From NCBI RefSeq assembly GCF_029760955.1, contig NZ_CP121682.1, positions 5,952,001 through 6,016,000 on the forward strand: a stretch of DNA of 64,000 nucleotides, given 5' to 3'. The notes under the pieces were generated by a model. That model did no database searches. It was not told the origin of the DNA and saw only the letters and a list, made by a program, of their open reading frames with translations. This document shows, one piece after another, positions 7,521 through 16,835 of the stretch. Both the position numbers and the translations under genes were made by a program. The number at the start of each line of letters is the position of its first letter. Within the stretch, counting starts at the first letter, position 1. The DNA comes from Streptomyces cathayae (GTDB lineage Bacteria > Actinomycetota > Actinomycetes > Streptomycetales > Streptomycetaceae).

Positions 7521-9090
7521 GGCGCAAGGTCCGGGTGGCCCCCGCCGCCACCGTCGTGGCGAGGATCCAGCCCAGCAGGATGAACGCCGCCGCGAGCCAC
7601 TGCCAGCCGCCGCGCAGCTGCCAGAACCCCACCTGGCCCAGGTCGATCACCGGCAGCAGCAGGTCCAGGACGAACAGGGAGGGATTCCACGCCGGATGCT
7701 CGCCGTCCTTGATGGGCGGATGGTGCGTGTGCGCGAACGCCAGTGAGCCGCCCGCCCACAGCACCGCCATCCACACCGCGGCCCGCCCCGGCCGGTAGCC
7801 GTAGGCGACCGTCCAGTCCTGCGCGTAACCCCACAGCTTGGCCGCCACCGGCAGGCTCTCGCGGCGCCTGCGCTGCTTGGCGAGCAGCACCTCCCGGGCG
7901 TCCTCGTCCTCGCCGCCCGCCCGCAGCACGGCGGCCAGCCGCTCGTACGGCTCCGGGGTGTACTCGGCGCTCGCCGCGGCCACCCACTCCAGCCGCTCCG
8001 CCAGCGAGAACGGCCCGCGCGGCACGAGGGTCTCGTAGGCGAAGCCGCCCATGTGCAGCCGACCGGGCCCCGGCCAGCTGTCCGCCCGGTCCACCAGGTT
8101 GACCACCCGCGCTCCCGACAGCGTCACCCGCCCGCGGGCCGGCCGCTCCCCGAGGAACCGCAGCTCCGGCGTCTGCACCCGGCGCAGCGACAGCTCCTGG
8201 TCGTCAGTCAGGGTGAACCGGGCCCGCTCGAGGTCGACCGCGTCCCCGAACCGCCCGTCGTCCAGCCGCACCCCGCCCCGGCACTCGAACCGCTGTATCC
8301 GCGTCCCGCGGGCCGGTGTCATCCCGCTCCTCGCCTGGGAACCGACCCCGGCGGGCGTCAGGTACAGCGACCGCTCGACGGTCAGCTGGGGCGCGTTCAG
8401 CGCGAGCCGGGCGGACGGATTGTCCAGCAGGGCCCCGCGCAGACTCAGCGAGACACCTATCTGCGCGGTCCGCAGGCTCAGCTCGCCGTGCGACTCCAGC
8501 AACTCGGCCTGGAGGTCCTGGCCGACGGTCATGCCGTCCGCGGAGATCGAGCGGCCGCTGCGGTCGCGGTGCACGACCGCCTGGTTGAGCAACAGATCCG
8601 TACCGATCTGGGCGTCGGTCAGCCGTATGCCGCCCGGGAACCGGCAGCGCGGCAGATGCAGATCGCCCTCCGTCTGCAGCCGGGCCGCCTCCAGCCGCGG
8701 CACCGAGCAGTCCACCAGCCGCATCGTCGTGAACCGGGCCTCCGGCAGCAGCACGTCCCGCTCGAAGCGGCAGTCGCGCATCTCGACGTACGGCGCCACC
8801 GTGCCGCCCGCCAGGTCCAGCACACCGCTGATCCGCACTCCGACCAGCTTCAGCGAGGAGACCCGGCCGGCCAGCGGGGGCGGCCCGTCCAGCAGGAGCC
8901 AGCACACGACGCGGGCCCGCACGGTCCGCTCGGGCCCCCACGGGTGCCCTCCGTGCGGATCGTCGACGACCGTGTCCCCGCTGCTCAGGTCGTACACGCC
9001 GCCGTTGCGGAAGGCCTGCCACATGCCCGCCTCCACGGCGGTCAGGTCGTCCGGCGGCTCCCCGGCGCGCGGCTCCGCGCCCTCGGTCAC
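7513..9090 (-). CDS. Pentapeptide-like beta-helix protein with C-terminal membrane domain
   Basis: The protein has 525 residues. After about 70 residues, a long stretch up to about residue 340 shows spaced hydrophobic/aromatic positions (VEMRDCRFERDVLLPEARF and similar), as in right-handed beta-helix or degenerate pentapeptide-repeat proteins. A charged helical segment follows (EPYERLAAVLRAGGEDEDAREVLLAKQRRRRE), then about three membrane helices near the C terminus. GTG at 9090 is chosen for the GGGGAGGAAAG site about 5 nt upstream. It is divergent from hisD. No function can be assigned. Confidence 0.78.
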   Translation of the reverse strand: MTEGAEPRAGEPPDDLTAVEAGMWQAFRNGGVYDLSSGDTVVDDPHGGHPWGPERTVRARVVCWLLLDGPPPLAGRVSSLKLVGVRISGVLDLAGGTVAPYVEMRDCRFERDVLLPEARFTTMRLVDCSVPRLEAARLQTEGDLHLPRCRFPGGIRLTDAQIGTDLLLNQAVVHRDRSGRSISADGMTVGQDLQAELLESHGELSLRTAQIGVSLSLRGALLDNPSARLALNAPQLTVERSLYLTPAGVGSQARSGMTPARGTRIQRFECRGGVRLDDGRFGDAVDLERARFTLTDDQELSLRRVQTPELRFLGERPARGRVTLSGARVVNLVDRADSWPGPGRLHMGGFAYETLVPRGPFSLAERLEWVAAASAEYTPEPYERLAAVLRAGGEDEDAREVLLAKQRRRRESLPVAAKLWGYAQDWTVAYGYRPGRAAVWMAVLWAGGSLAFAHTHHPPIKDGEHPAWNPSLFVLDLLLPVIDLGQVGFWQLRGGWQWLAAAFILLGWILATTVAAGATRTLRRL

Positions 9091-9281
9091 GTCTTTCCTC
9101 CCCGTCCCACTACTTCCTCGGAATACTTGCGAGTTCGTCTCTTCGTACAACGGTTCATGCCCACTGGGTGACCCGTCGAACACATAAAGTGAGGAAGCTC
9201 TTCCCGGTGTGCACGGTGCGTCACCGCGGGGAGTCCGTATCAGCCACTGAAACGCTCGCACGGCGTTCAGTACGGGTCTGA

Positions 9282-9287
9282 GAGAAT
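9282..9287 (+). promoter_or_regulatory. -10-like GAGAAT before hisD
   Basis: GAGAAT ends 7 nt before the hisD GTG at 9295, the same spacing as several leaderless candidates here. No ribosome-binding site lies between. An imperfect inverted repeat (CTGAAACGC / GCGTTCAG, 9247-9270) sits just upstream and could bind a regulator. Confidence 0.4.
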
Positions 9288-9294
9288 TGACCAC

Positions 9295-10644
9295 GTGATC
9301 TCTCGAATCGATCTGCGCGGCGACGCCCTCCCCGAGGGCCCCGCCCTGCGCGACCTGCTGCCCCGAGCCGACTTCGACGTCGCGGCCGCCCTGGAGAAGG
9401 TGCGGCCCATCTGCGAGGACGTGCATCATCGGGGCGACGCGGCGCTGATCGACTTCGCCGAGCGCTTCGACGGCGTGAAGCTGGACCAGGTGCGGGTCCC
9501 GGCCGCCGCCGTCGGGCGCGCGCTGGAGGAGCTCGACCCGGCCGTGCGCGCGGCCCTGGAGGAGTCCATCCGCCGCGCCCGCCTCGTCCACCGCGCGCAG
9601 CGCCGCACCACCCACACCACCCAGGTCGTGCCCGGCGGCACGGTCACCGAGAAGTGGGTGCCCGTCGACCGCGTGGGCCTGTACGCGCCCGGCGGCCGGT
9701 CCGTCTACCCGTCCTCCGTGATCATGAACGTCGTCCCGGCCCAGGAGGCCGGCGTCGAGTCGATCGCGCTGGCCTCGCCGGCCCAGAAGGAGTTCGGCGG
9801 CCTGCCGCACCCGACGATCCTCGCCGCGTGCGCGCTGCTCGGTGTCGACGAGGTGTACGCGGCCGGCGGCGCCACCGCCGTCGCGATGTTCGCCCACGGC
9901 ACCGAGTCCTGCCCGCCCGCCCCCATGGTCACCGGCCCCGGCAACATCTGGGTCGCCGCCGCCAAGCGTTACTTCACCGGCAAGATCGGCATCGACGCCG
10001 AGGCCGGCCCGACCGAGATCGCGATCCTCGCCGACGCCACGGCCGACCCGGTGCACATCGCCTCCGACCTGATCAGCCAGGCCGAGCACGACCCGCTGGC
10101 CGCCGCCGTCCTGGTCACCGACTCCGCGGACCTCGCGGACGCGGTGGAGAGGGAACTGGAGCCGCAGGTCAAGGCCACCAAGCACATCGAGGACCGGATC
10201 GTCCCGGCTCTGTCCGGCCGGCAGTCCGCGATCGTGCTGGTCGACGGCCTCGACGAGGGCCTGCGCGTGGTCGACGCCTACGGCGCCGAGCACCTGGAGA
10301 TCCAGACCGCCGACGCCGCCGCGCTCGCCGACCGGGTGCGCAACGCCGGCGCGATCTTCGTCGGCCCCTGGTCCCCGGTCTCGCTCGGCGACTACGCGGC
10401 CGGCTCCAACCACGTCCTGCCCACCGGCGGCTGCGCCTGCCACTCCTCGGGCCTGTCCGTCCAGTCCTTCCTGCGCGGCATCCACATCGTCGACTACACC
10501 AAGGACGCGCTGGCCGACGTCGCGCACCACGTGGTGACGCTGGCCGAGGCGGAGGACCTGCCCGCGCACGGCGCGGCGATCAAGGCGAGGTTCGTCGGAG
10601 ACGAACAGATGGCGCGTGGCTGGAAGGTGCCCGAGAGCAAGTGA
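9295..10644 (+). CDS. hisD: Histidinol dehydrogenase
   Basis: The 449-residue protein catalyses the last two steps of histidine synthesis: L-histidinol to L-histidinal to L-histidine, NAD-dependent and zinc-bound. Diagnostic stretches are present in order: [13 protein letters not shown], the [14 protein letters not shown] region, [10 protein letters not shown], the [10 protein letters not shown] zinc/substrate region, and [19 protein letters not shown]. The length is slightly long but normal for actinobacteria. It is the first gene of the his operon and overlaps hisC by 4 nt (GTGA), implying translational coupling. Confidence 0.97.
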   Translation: MISRIDLRGDALPEGPALRDLLPRADFDVAAALEKVRPICEDVHHRGDAALIDFAERFDGVKLDQVRVPAAAVGRALEELDPAVRAALEESIRRARLVHRAQRRTTHTTQVVPGGTVTEKWVPVDRVGLYAPGGRSVYPSSVIMNVVPAQEAGVESIALASPAQKEFGGLPHPTILAACALLGVDEVYAAGGATAVAMFAHGTESCPPAPMVTGPGNIWVAAAKRYFTGKIGIDAEAGPTEIAILADATADPVHIASDLISQAEHDPLAAAVLVTDSADLADAVERELEPQVKATKHIEDRIVPALSGRQSAIVLVDGLDEGLRVVDAYGAEHLEIQTADAAALADRVRNAGAIFVGPWSPVSLGDYAAGSNHVLPTGGCACHSSGLSVQSFLRGIHIVDYTKDALADVAHHVVTLAEAEDLPAHGAAIKARFVGDEQMARGWKVPESK

Positions 10645-11789
10645 ACGACACGAACGTCACCATCGACGACCTCCCCGTACGGGACGAGCTGCGCGGCAAG
10701 TCCCCCTACGGCGCGCCCCAGCTGGACGTCCCCGTACGGCTGAACACCAACGAGAACCCCTACCCGCTGCCCGAGCCGCTGGTCGAGCGGATCACCGAGC
10801 GGGTCCGCGAGGCCGCCCGGCACCTCAACCGCTACCCCGACCGGGACGCGGTCGAGCTGCGCACCAGGCTGGCCGAGTACCTGACGAAGACCGGCTCGCA
10901 CCCCGTCGGCGTCCACAACGTCTGGGCGGCCAACGGCTCCAACGAGGTCATCCAGCAACTGCTGCAGACCTTCGGCGGGCCCGGCCGCAGGGCGATCGGC
11001 TTCGAGCCGTCGTACTCGATGCACGGACTCATCGCGCGCGGCACCGGCACCGAATGGATCTCCGGCCCCCGGGGCGACGACTTCACCGTCGACGTGCCCG
11101 CAGCCGCGAAGGTGATCGCCGAGCACCGCCCGGACGTCGTCTTCGTCACCACCCCCAACAACCCCACCGGCAACGCGGTCCCGGCCGAGACGGTCCTCGC
11201 GCTGTACGAGGCCGCCCAGGCGGCCAAGCCGTCGATCCTGGTCGTGGACGAGGCGTACGTCGAGTTCAGCCACGGCGACTCACTGCTGCCGCTGCTCGAG
11301 GGACGCCCGAACCTCGTCGTCTCCCGCACCATGTCGAAGGCGTTCGGCGCGGCCGGCCTGCGCCTCGGCTACCTCGCCGCGCATCCGGCGGTCGTGGACG
11401 CCGTGCAGCTCGTCCGGCTGCCCTACCACCTGTCGGCGATCACCCAGGCGACCGCGCTGGCCGCCCTGGAGCACGCCGACACGCTGCTGAAGTACGTTGA
11501 GCAGTTGAAGCGGGAGCGGGACCGGCTGGTCACCGAACTGCGTGACCTCGGCTACGACGTGACCGCGTCCGACGCGAACTTCGTCCAGTTCGGCACGTTC
11601 GCGGACGCCCACGTGGTCTGGCAGAAGATCCTCGACCGGGGTGTCCTGGTCCGGGACAACGGCGTACCGGGACGGCTGCGGGTCACCGCGGGCACCCCGG
11701 CCGAGAACGACGCGTTCCTCGACGCGGTCCGTGAATTGGTCAGTTACGTGGGGGCCACCCCCACACCCCCTAAGGAGCAGAGCACATGA
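10641..11789 (+). CDS. hisC: Histidinol-phosphate aminotransferase
   Basis: The 382-residue PLP-dependent class I/II aminotransferase converts imidazole acetol phosphate to histidinol phosphate. It shows [39 protein letters not shown] and the PLP lysine in [19 protein letters not shown] at 10641 overlaps the hisD stop, and the stop overlaps the hisB ATG (ATGA). Both junctions argue for one polycistronic, coupled unit. Confidence 0.96.
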   Translation: MNDTNVTIDDLPVRDELRGKSPYGAPQLDVPVRLNTNENPYPLPEPLVERITERVREAARHLNRYPDRDAVELRTRLAEYLTKTGSHPVGVHNVWAANGSNEVIQQLLQTFGGPGRRAIGFEPSYSMHGLIARGTGTEWISGPRGDDFTVDVPAAAKVIAEHRPDVVFVTTPNNPTGNAVPAETVLALYEAAQAAKPSILVVDEAYVEFSHGDSLLPLLEGRPNLVVSRTMSKAFGAAGLRLGYLAAHPAVVDAVQLVRLPYHLSAITQATALAALEHADTLLKYVEQLKRERDRLVTELRDLGYDVTASDANFVQFGTFADAHVVWQKILDRGVLVRDNGVPGRLRVTAGTPAENDAFLDAVRELVSYVGATPTPPKEQST

Positions 11790-12379
11790 GCCGCGTAGGA
11801 CGCGTGCAGCGGACGACGAAGGAGACGTCGGTCCTCGTCGAGATCGACCTCGACGGCACCGGAAAGACGGAGATCTCCACCGGGGTCGGCTTCTACGACC
11901 ACATGCTCGACCAGATCGGCCGGCACGGTCTGTTCGACCTGACCGTGAAGACCGAGGGAGACCTGCACATCGACTCCCACCACACCATCGAGGACACCTC
12001 CCTCGCCCTCGGTGCCGCCTTCAAGCAGGCGCTCGGCGACAAGGTGGGCATCTACCGCTTCGGCAACTGCACGGTCCCCCTGGACGAGTCCCTCGCCCAG
12101 GTCACCGTCGACCTGTCCGGCCGCCCCTACCTCGTGCACACCGAGCCCGAGAAGATGGCGCCGATGATCGGCGAGTACGACACCACGATGACCCGGCACA
12201 TCCTGGAGTCCTTCGTCGCCCAGGCCCAGGTCGCCCTGCACGTGCACGTGCCGTACGGGCGCAACGCGCACCACATCGTGGAGTGCCAGTTCAAGGCACT
12301 GGCCCGGGCCCTGCGGTACGCGTCCGAACGCGACCCCCGCGCGGCGGGCATCCTGCCCTCCACGAAGGGCGCCCTGTAG
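11786..12379 (+). CDS. hisB: Imidazoleglycerol-phosphate dehydratase
   Basis: The 197-residue monofunctional IGPD (no HisN phosphatase domain, as in actinobacteria) removes water from IGP to give imidazole acetol phosphate. The manganese-binding histidine motifs are clear: [21 protein letters not shown], and the second-half copy [22 protein letters not shown] lies about 7 nt before the ATG. It is coupled to hisC and followed 2 nt later by a small membrane-protein gene. Confidence 0.97.
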   Translation: MSRVGRVQRTTKETSVLVEIDLDGTGKTEISTGVGFYDHMLDQIGRHGLFDLTVKTEGDLHIDSHHTIEDTSLALGAAFKQALGDKVGIYRFGNCTVPLDESLAQVTVDLSGRPYLVHTEPEKMAPMIGEYDTTMTRHILESFVAQAQVALHVHVPYGRNAHHIVECQFKALARALRYASERDPRAAGILPSTKGAL

Positions 12380-12381
12380 GC

Positions 12382-12540
12382 ATGAACGGCCTGTCCACCG
12401 CACTGATCGTCGTTGGTCTGTTCCTCGTCGGCGGTGTCGTCTCGTTCAGCAAGCAGAAGCTGCCCAAGGGGGTGATCGCGGTGCTCGGCATCGGCGCCGC
12501 GATGTGCCTGGCCGCGGGCATCCTCCGGCTGGAGGTGTGA
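12382..12540 (+). CDS. 52-residue membrane peptide inside the his operon
   Basis: The 52-residue protein has two hydrophobic helices ([17 protein letters not shown] and [18 protein letters not shown]) joined by a short basic turn, KQKLPKG. It fits exactly between hisB and hisH: its ATG comes 2 nt after the hisB stop and its stop lies 2 nt before the hisH GTG. That packing, with normal GC3 bias, argues it is real and co-translated. Its role is unknown; a small membrane accessory of the operon is possible. Confidence 0.82.
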   Translation: MNGLSTALIVVGLFLVGGVVSFSKQKLPKGVIAVLGIGAAMCLAAGILRLEV

Positions 12541-12542
12541 CC

Positions 12543-13184
12543 GTGAGCGCCACCAAGCGGGTCGTGGTCTTCGACTACGGCTTCGGCAACGTCCGCTCCG
12601 CCGAACGCGCCCTCGCGCGCGCGGGCGCCGACGTGGAGATCACCCGCGACTTCGACACGGCGATGAACGCCGACGGCCTGCTCGTCCCCGGCGTCGGCGC
12701 CTTCGCCGCCTGCATGAAGGGACTCAGGGAGGCCAGAGGCGACTGGATCATCGACCGCCGGCTGTCCGGCGGCCGCCCCGTGATGGGCATCTGCGTCGGC
12801 ATGCAGATCCTGTTCGCCCGGGGCATCGAGCACGGCGTCGAGACCGAGGGCATGGACGAGTGGCCCGGCTCGGTCGAGCCGCTGCGGGCCGACATCGTGC
12901 CCCACATGGGCTGGAACACCGTGGACGTGCCGGCCGGCTCCGAGCTGTTCGCCGGTCTGGACGCGGACACCCGCTTCTACTTCGTGCACTCCTACGCCGT
13001 CCACGACTGGACCCTCCCGGCGGACAACCCGGTGATGCGGGCGCCGACGGTCACCTGGTCCACGCACGGCAAGCCGTTCGTCGCCGCGGTGGAGAACGGC
13101 GCCCTGTGGGCGACGCAGTTCCACCCCGAGAAGTCCGGCGACGCCGGCGCCCAGCTCCTCACCAACTGGATCGGAACCCTGTAG
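12543..13184 (+). CDS. hisH: Imidazole glycerol phosphate synthase, glutaminase subunit
   Basis: The 213-residue class I glutamine amidotransferase partners with HisF to make IGP and AICAR from PRFAR. The nucleophile Cys lies in MGICVGMQ, and the His/Glu of the triad in QFHPEKSG. The start DYGFGNVRS and the GVGAF loop are typical. GTG at 12543 follows the small membrane gene by 2 nt. HisF itself is encoded three genes downstream. Confidence 0.96.
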   Translation: MSATKRVVVFDYGFGNVRSAERALARAGADVEITRDFDTAMNADGLLVPGVGAFAACMKGLREARGDWIIDRRLSGGRPVMGICVGMQILFARGIEHGVETEGMDEWPGSVEPLRADIVPHMGWNTVDVPAGSELFAGLDADTRFYFVHSYAVHDWTLPADNPVMRAPTVTWSTHGKPFVAAVENGALWATQFHPEKSGDAGAQLLTNWIGTL

Positions 13185-13188
13185 CGAC

Positions 13189-13911
13189 ATGGCCAAGCTC
13201 GAACTCCTCCCCGCCGTCGACGTCCGCGACGGCCAGGCCGTCCGCCTCGTGCACGGCGAGTCCGGCACCGAGACCTCCTACGGATCCCCCCTGGAGGCCG
13301 CGCTCGCCTGGCAGCGCTCGGGCGCCGAGTGGCTGCACCTGGTCGACCTGGACGCCGCGTTCGGCACCGGCGACAACCGCGAGCTGATCGCCGAGGTCGC
13401 CCGCGCCATGGACATCAAGGTGGAACTCTCCGGCGGCATCCGCGACGACGCCTCCCTGGCCGCCGCCCTGGCCACCGGCTGCACCCGCGTGAACCTCGGC
13501 ACCGCCGCCCTGGAGACCCCCGAATGGGTCGCCAAGGTCATCGCCGAACACGGCGACCAGATCGCCGTCGGCCTCGACGTGCGCGGCACCACCCTCCGCG
13601 GACGCGGCTGGACCCGGGACGGCGGCGACCTCTACGAGACGCTGGAGCGCCTCAACCAGGAGGGCTGCGCGCGGTACGTCGTCACCGACATCGCCAAGGA
13701 CGGCACCCTCCAGGGCCCGAACCTGGAGCTGCTGAAGAACGTCTGCGCCGCCACCGACCGCCCCGTGGTGGCCTCCGGCGGCGTGTCCTCGCTGGACGAC
13801 CTGCGGGCCATCGCCGAACTCGTCCCGCTCGGCGTCGAGGGCGCCATCGTGGGCAAGGCCCTGTACGCGAAGGCGTTCACCCTGGAAGAGGCCCTGGAGG
13901 CCACCTCGTGA
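13189..13911 (+). CDS. priA: Bifunctional phosphoribosyl isomerase A
   Basis: The 240-residue (beta/alpha)8 isomerase is HisA-like. In actinobacteria PriA acts both on ProFAR (histidine) and on phosphoribosyl anthranilate (tryptophan), which explains the absence of trpF in this window. The catalytic Asp11 is in AVDVRDG, and an Asp near 171 lies in [13 protein letters not shown]. Phosphate-binding SGG segments are present, as is the [10 protein letters not shown] loop that differs from strict HisA enzymes. It starts 4 nt after the hisH stop. Confidence 0.95.
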   Translation: MAKLELLPAVDVRDGQAVRLVHGESGTETSYGSPLEAALAWQRSGAEWLHLVDLDAAFGTGDNRELIAEVARAMDIKVELSGGIRDDASLAAALATGCTRVNLGTAALETPEWVAKVIAEHGDQIAVGLDVRGTTLRGRGWTRDGGDLYETLERLNQEGCARYVVTDIAKDGTLQGPNLELLKNVCAATDRPVVASGGVSSLDDLRAIAELVPLGVEGAIVGKALYAKAFTLEEALEATS

Positions 13912-13927
13912 AGAAGGACGCGGTGCG

Positions 13928-14359
13928 ATGACGGCCGAAGCCGTCCGGCGCGTGCGGGACGGGAGCCCCTGGGAGGACTCCTTCGGCTGCGCACGCGCCG
14001 TCGCGGCGGGCGACCGCGTCCTGGTGGGCGGCACCACCGCGTTCAAGGGCGACGTACTGTACGGGGAGGGCGACCCGTACGAACAGGCCAGGGTCGCCTT
14101 CGGCACCGCCCTGGAGGCGATCGCCGAGTTCGGGCTCGGCGCCGACGCCGTGATCCGCACGCGCGTGTACCTCGCGCACTCGCGGGACATCGACGCGGTG
14201 GGCCGCGCCCACAAAGAGCTGTTCGACCCGGTGCGCCCGGTGACCAGCCTCCTGGTGGTGGAGGGCTTCATGGACTCGCGCGTACTGGTGTCGGTCGAAG
14301 TGGAAGCGTTCCGAGGACACCAGAGACACTCGGCGGACATAGAGGAGCACGGTTCATGA
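13928..14359 (+). CDS. RidA-family protein between priA and hisF
   Basis: The 143-residue YjgF/YER057c/UK114-family protein contains the [11 protein letters not shown] strand, [30 protein letters not shown] with the conserved Arg of the RidA pocket, and [26 protein letters not shown]. RidA proteins hydrolyse reactive enamine/imine intermediates from PLP enzymes. It overlaps the hisF start by 4 nt (ATGA), so it is a true operon member. It may protect against intermediates leaking from the pathway, but no specific substrate is shown. Confidence 0.88.
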   Translation: MTAEAVRRVRDGSPWEDSFGCARAVAAGDRVLVGGTTAFKGDVLYGEGDPYEQARVAFGTALEAIAEFGLGADAVIRTRVYLAHSRDIDAVGRAHKELFDPVRPVTSLLVVEGFMDSRVLVSVEVEAFRGHQRHSADIEEHGS

Positions 14360-15132
14360 CCCTGGCGGTCCGAGTCATCCCCTGCCTGGACGTGGACGGC
14401 GGCCGGGTCGTCAAGGGCGTCAACTTCCAGAACCTGCGCGACGCGGGCGACCCCGTCGAGATGGCCAAGGTGTACGACACCGAGGGCGCCGACGAACTGA
14501 CGTTCCTGGACATCACCGCCTCGTCGGGCAACCGGGAGACGACCTACGACGTGGTGCGCCGCACCGCCGAGCAGGTGTTCATCCCGCTGACCGTGGGCGG
14601 CGGCGTCCGCACCGTCGAGGACGTGGACAAGCTGCTGCGGGCGGGCGCCGACAAGGTCGGCGTCAACACCGCGGCGATCGCCCGTCCGGACCTCATCCGG
14701 GAGATCGCCGAGCGTTTCGGCCGTCAGGTCCTCGTCCTGTCGGTCGACGCCCGCCGCACCGGGTCCGGCGAGTCCGGTGAGTCCGGCGTCTCCTTCGAGG
14801 TCACCACGCACGGCGGCCGCCGCGGTACCGGCATCGACGCCGTGGAGTGGGCGCACCGGGCCGCGGAGCTGGGCGCGGGCGAGATCCTGCTCAACTCCAT
14901 GGACGCGGACGGCACCAAGGACGGCTACGACCTGGAGATGATCGCCGCCGTCCGCAAGCACGTCACCGTCCCGGTGATCGCCTCGGGCGGCGCCGGCCGG
15001 CTCGCCGACTTCCCGCCCGCGGTCGACGCGGGCGCCGACGCGGTGCTCGCCGCCTCGGTGTTCCACTTCGGCGACCTGCGCATCGGCCAGGTGAAGCAGA
15101 CCCTGCGGGAAGCGGGCCACCCGGTCCGCTGA
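14356..15132 (+). CDS. hisF: Imidazole glycerol phosphate synthase, cyclase subunit
   Basis: The 258-residue (beta/alpha)8 cyclase shows [17 protein letters not shown] with catalytic Asp12, [15 protein letters not shown], the phosphate-binding [34 protein letters not shown] and [13 protein letters not shown] short Gly/Ser-rich insertion ([12 protein letters not shown]) is slightly unusual. It is the last gene of the operon, and a 25-bp perfect hairpin follows 4 nt after the stop. Confidence 0.97.
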   Translation: MTLAVRVIPCLDVDGGRVVKGVNFQNLRDAGDPVEMAKVYDTEGADELTFLDITASSGNRETTYDVVRRTAEQVFIPLTVGGGVRTVEDVDKLLRAGADKVGVNTAAIARPDLIREIAERFGRQVLVLSVDARRTGSGESGESGVSFEVTTHGGRRGTGIDAVEWAHRAAELGAGEILLNSMDADGTKDGYDLEMIAAVRKHVTVPVIASGGAGRLADFPPAVDAGADAVLAASVFHFGDLRIGQVKQTLREAGHPVR

Positions 15133-15136
15133 CGCC

Positions 15137-15190
15137 CCGCAGGGCAGTGGCCCCGGCCGTCGGGTGACGGCCGGGGCCACTGCCCTGCGG
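15137..15190. terminator. 25-bp perfect hairpin ending the his operon
   Basis: The arms at 15137-15161 and 15166-15190 are perfectly complementary over 25 bp around a GGGT loop, with no U tract. It lies between hisF (+) and the VOC gene (-), so it can stop transcription from both sides. Confidence 0.85.
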
Positions 15191-15213
15191 GGGCGGCGCA
15201 TGCGCGCCGACGC

Positions 15214-15612
15214 TCAGCCTTTGGGCTGGGAGAGCTGGACCAGGTTGCCCACCGTGTCGTCCAGGAGGGCGGTGACCACCGGGCCCTGTTCCTGCGGCTC
15301 CTGCACGAAGATGACGCCCTCGCCGCGCAGCCGCTCGTACTCCGCGCGGAGATCCGTCACGGAGAACACCATGGCGGGCAGGCCCGCCTCACGCACCGCC
15401 CTGCGGTACGGCTCCGCGATGGGCCCCTGGCCGGGCTCCAGCAGCAGCTCCAGGTCCCGCTGGGCGCCCTCGGGAGCCCCGACCGTGATGAACAGTGTGC
15501 CGTCACCCAGGTCCATCCGGGTACGGGTCTCGAAGCCGAGCACATCGGTGTAGAACGTGTGCGCCTTCGCGACATCGTCGACGTACACGCTGGTCATGGC
15601 GACCTTGATCAT
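15214..15612 (-). CDS. VOC (glyoxalase/bleomycin-resistance fold) family protein
   Basis: The 132-residue single-domain vicinal-oxygen-chelate protein begins MIKVAMTSVYVDDVAKAHTFYTDVLGFETRTRMDLGDGTLFITVG, typical of the first beta-alpha-beta module. The second module ends GPVVTALLDDTVGNLVQLSQP. The family covers metal-dependent lyases, dioxygenases and drug-binding proteins; the substrate is unknown. It is probably co-transcribed with the upstream minus-strand gene at 15676-16311, 63 nt away. Confidence 0.85.
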   Translation of the reverse strand: MIKVAMTSVYVDDVAKAHTFYTDVLGFETRTRMDLGDGTLFITVGAPEGAQRDLELLLEPGQGPIAEPYRRAVREAGLPAMVFSVTDLRAEYERLRGEGVIFVQEPQEQGPVVTALLDDTVGNLVQLSQPKG

Positions 15613-15675
15613 GGGACTTCTTCTTCCGATCTCTCAGGTGCCTCAGATCCGTCGGATCTCCGGGGGAACGAGGTC

Positions 15676-16311
15676 TCAGATCCCGAGCTGCCTGGACTCG
15701 TTCAGCTTCGTGATCGCGTCCGGGTCGCCCTCCAGCTCGACCTCGGCGACGCCGTGCCGCCCGTAGGCGAACAGCACCAGCTCCGACGGCTCGCCGGTCA
15801 CCGTGACCACGGGCGTGCCGCGGTGGGCCACCGCGGTCTGCCCGTCCGGACGGCGCAGCACCAGGCCGGTGGGCACGCCGCGGCCCAGCAGCCGGGCGCT
15901 GCGCTCCAGCCGGGACCACAGGGCGTCCTGGAACACCGGGTCCAGCTCCCGCGGAGTCCAGTCGGGCTGGGCGCGGCGCAGGTCCTCCGTGTGGACGTAG
16001 AACTCGACGATGTTCGACAGCTCGTCGACCTGCTTGAGGTTGAAGGGCGAGAAACGCGGCGGGCCGGTACGGATCAGCTGGATCAGCTCCTCGTACGGCT
16101 TGGCGGTGAACTCCGCCATCACCCGCTCCAGACGCGGTGCGAGCTGCTTGACCAGGATGCCGCCGGCGGCATCGGGGCGGCGCTCGCGCACCACCACGTG
16201 TGCGGCGAGGTCACGGGCGCGCCAGCCCTCGCAGAGAGTGGGGGCCTCGGGGCCCGCCGTCTCCAGCAGATCGGCCAGGAGAAGTCGTTCACGCTTGGCA
16301 TGGGTCGACAT
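15676..16311 (-). CDS. TIGR03085-family protein (DinB/mycothiol-dependent isomerase-like)
   Basis: The 211-residue protein starts [48 protein letters not shown]. The TLCEGW and DLAAHV segments match the metal-binding N-terminal four-helix domain of the mycothiol-dependent maleylpyruvate isomerase/DinB superfamily. [13 protein letters not shown] provides further metal-binding histidines. TIGR03085 proteins are actinobacterial and uncharacterised. It is divergent from hisI across about 105 bp. Confidence 0.82.
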   Translation of the reverse strand: MSTHAKRERLLLADLLETAGPEAPTLCEGWRARDLAAHVVVRERRPDAAGGILVKQLAPRLERVMAEFTAKPYEELIQLIRTGPPRFSPFNLKQVDELSNIVEFYVHTEDLRRAQPDWTPRELDPVFQDALWSRLERSARLLGRGVPTGLVLRRPDGQTAVAHRGTPVVTVTGEPSELVLFAYGRHGVAEVELEGDPDAITKLNESRQLGI

Positions 16312-16403
16312 GTGGTCAGCCTACGGTGACCCGCCCGGTCCGCCCACCCGCCCCGCCCCTTTCCAGTCGGTGGACGGGACCCGGGCGCACCCGCCTCACG
16401 CGG

Positions 16404-16409
16404 CACAAT
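16404..16409 (+). promoter_or_regulatory. -10 element CACAAT before hisI
   Basis: CACAAT ends 7 nt before the ATG at 16417, and no ribosome-binding site is present. The same CACAAT-7 nt-start layout recurs before the DUF2752 gene at 19530. Confidence 0.55.
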
Positions 16410-16416
16410 GGTTCCC

Positions 16417-16824
16417 ATGACCAGCACGCCCCGGCCCGGCCGCCTAGACCCGCAGATCGCCGCACGGCTCAAGCGCAGCCCCGACGGCCTCCTGCCCGCC
16501 ATCGCCCAGCAGTACGACACCCGGGAGGTGCTGATGCTGGGCTGGATGGACGACGAGGCGCTGCACCGCACGCTGACCACCGGCCGCTGCACCTACTGGT
16601 CGCGCAGCCGCCAGGAGTACTGGGTCAAGGGGGACACCTCCGGACACGTCCAGCACGTGAAGTCCGTCGCCCTGGACTGCGACGCCGACACCCTCCTGGT
16701 CAGGGTCGACCAGGTCGGCGCCGCCTGCCACACCGGCGCCCGCACCTGCTTCGACGCCGACGTGCTGCTCACCGACACCCGCCCGGACGGCGCCGGTGCC
16801 GGCGTGCCCGTCCCCGGTCAGTAA
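16417..16824 (+). CDS. hisI: Phosphoribosyl-AMP cyclohydrolase
   Basis: The 135-residue enzyme opens the purine ring of PR-AMP in histidine synthesis. Key parts are [39 protein letters not shown], and the metal/zinc-binding segment [27 protein letters not shown] with its Asp and Cys ligands. There is no fused HisE domain. It sits apart from the his operon, directly upstream of trpE. ATG 16417 is preferred to the ATG at 16408 because the latter overlaps the CACAAT element. Confidence 0.96.
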   Translation: MTSTPRPGRLDPQIAARLKRSPDGLLPAIAQQYDTREVLMLGWMDDEALHRTLTTGRCTYWSRSRQEYWVKGDTSGHVQHVKSVALDCDADTLLVRVDQVGAACHTGARTCFDADVLLTDTRPDGAGAGVPVPGQ

Positions 16825-16827
16825 GGT
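16822..16827 (+). promoter_or_regulatory. -10 element TAAGGT overlapping the hisI stop
   Basis: TAAGGT includes the TAA stop of hisI and ends 8 nt before the trpE ATG at 16836. No ribosome-binding site lies between, so trpE may have its own leaderless transcript in addition to read-through from hisI. Confidence 0.45.
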
Positions 16828-16835
16828 CGGCCGGC

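Noticed and set aside
9654..10640. Upstream extension of the hisC frame through hisD
   Set aside because: The in-frame region is a shadow of hisD. HisC begins with the coupled GTG at 10641.
16312..16416. Trp leader peptide or attenuator before hisI-trpE
   Set aside because: The gap has no short frame with tandem Trp codons and no terminator/antiterminator pair.
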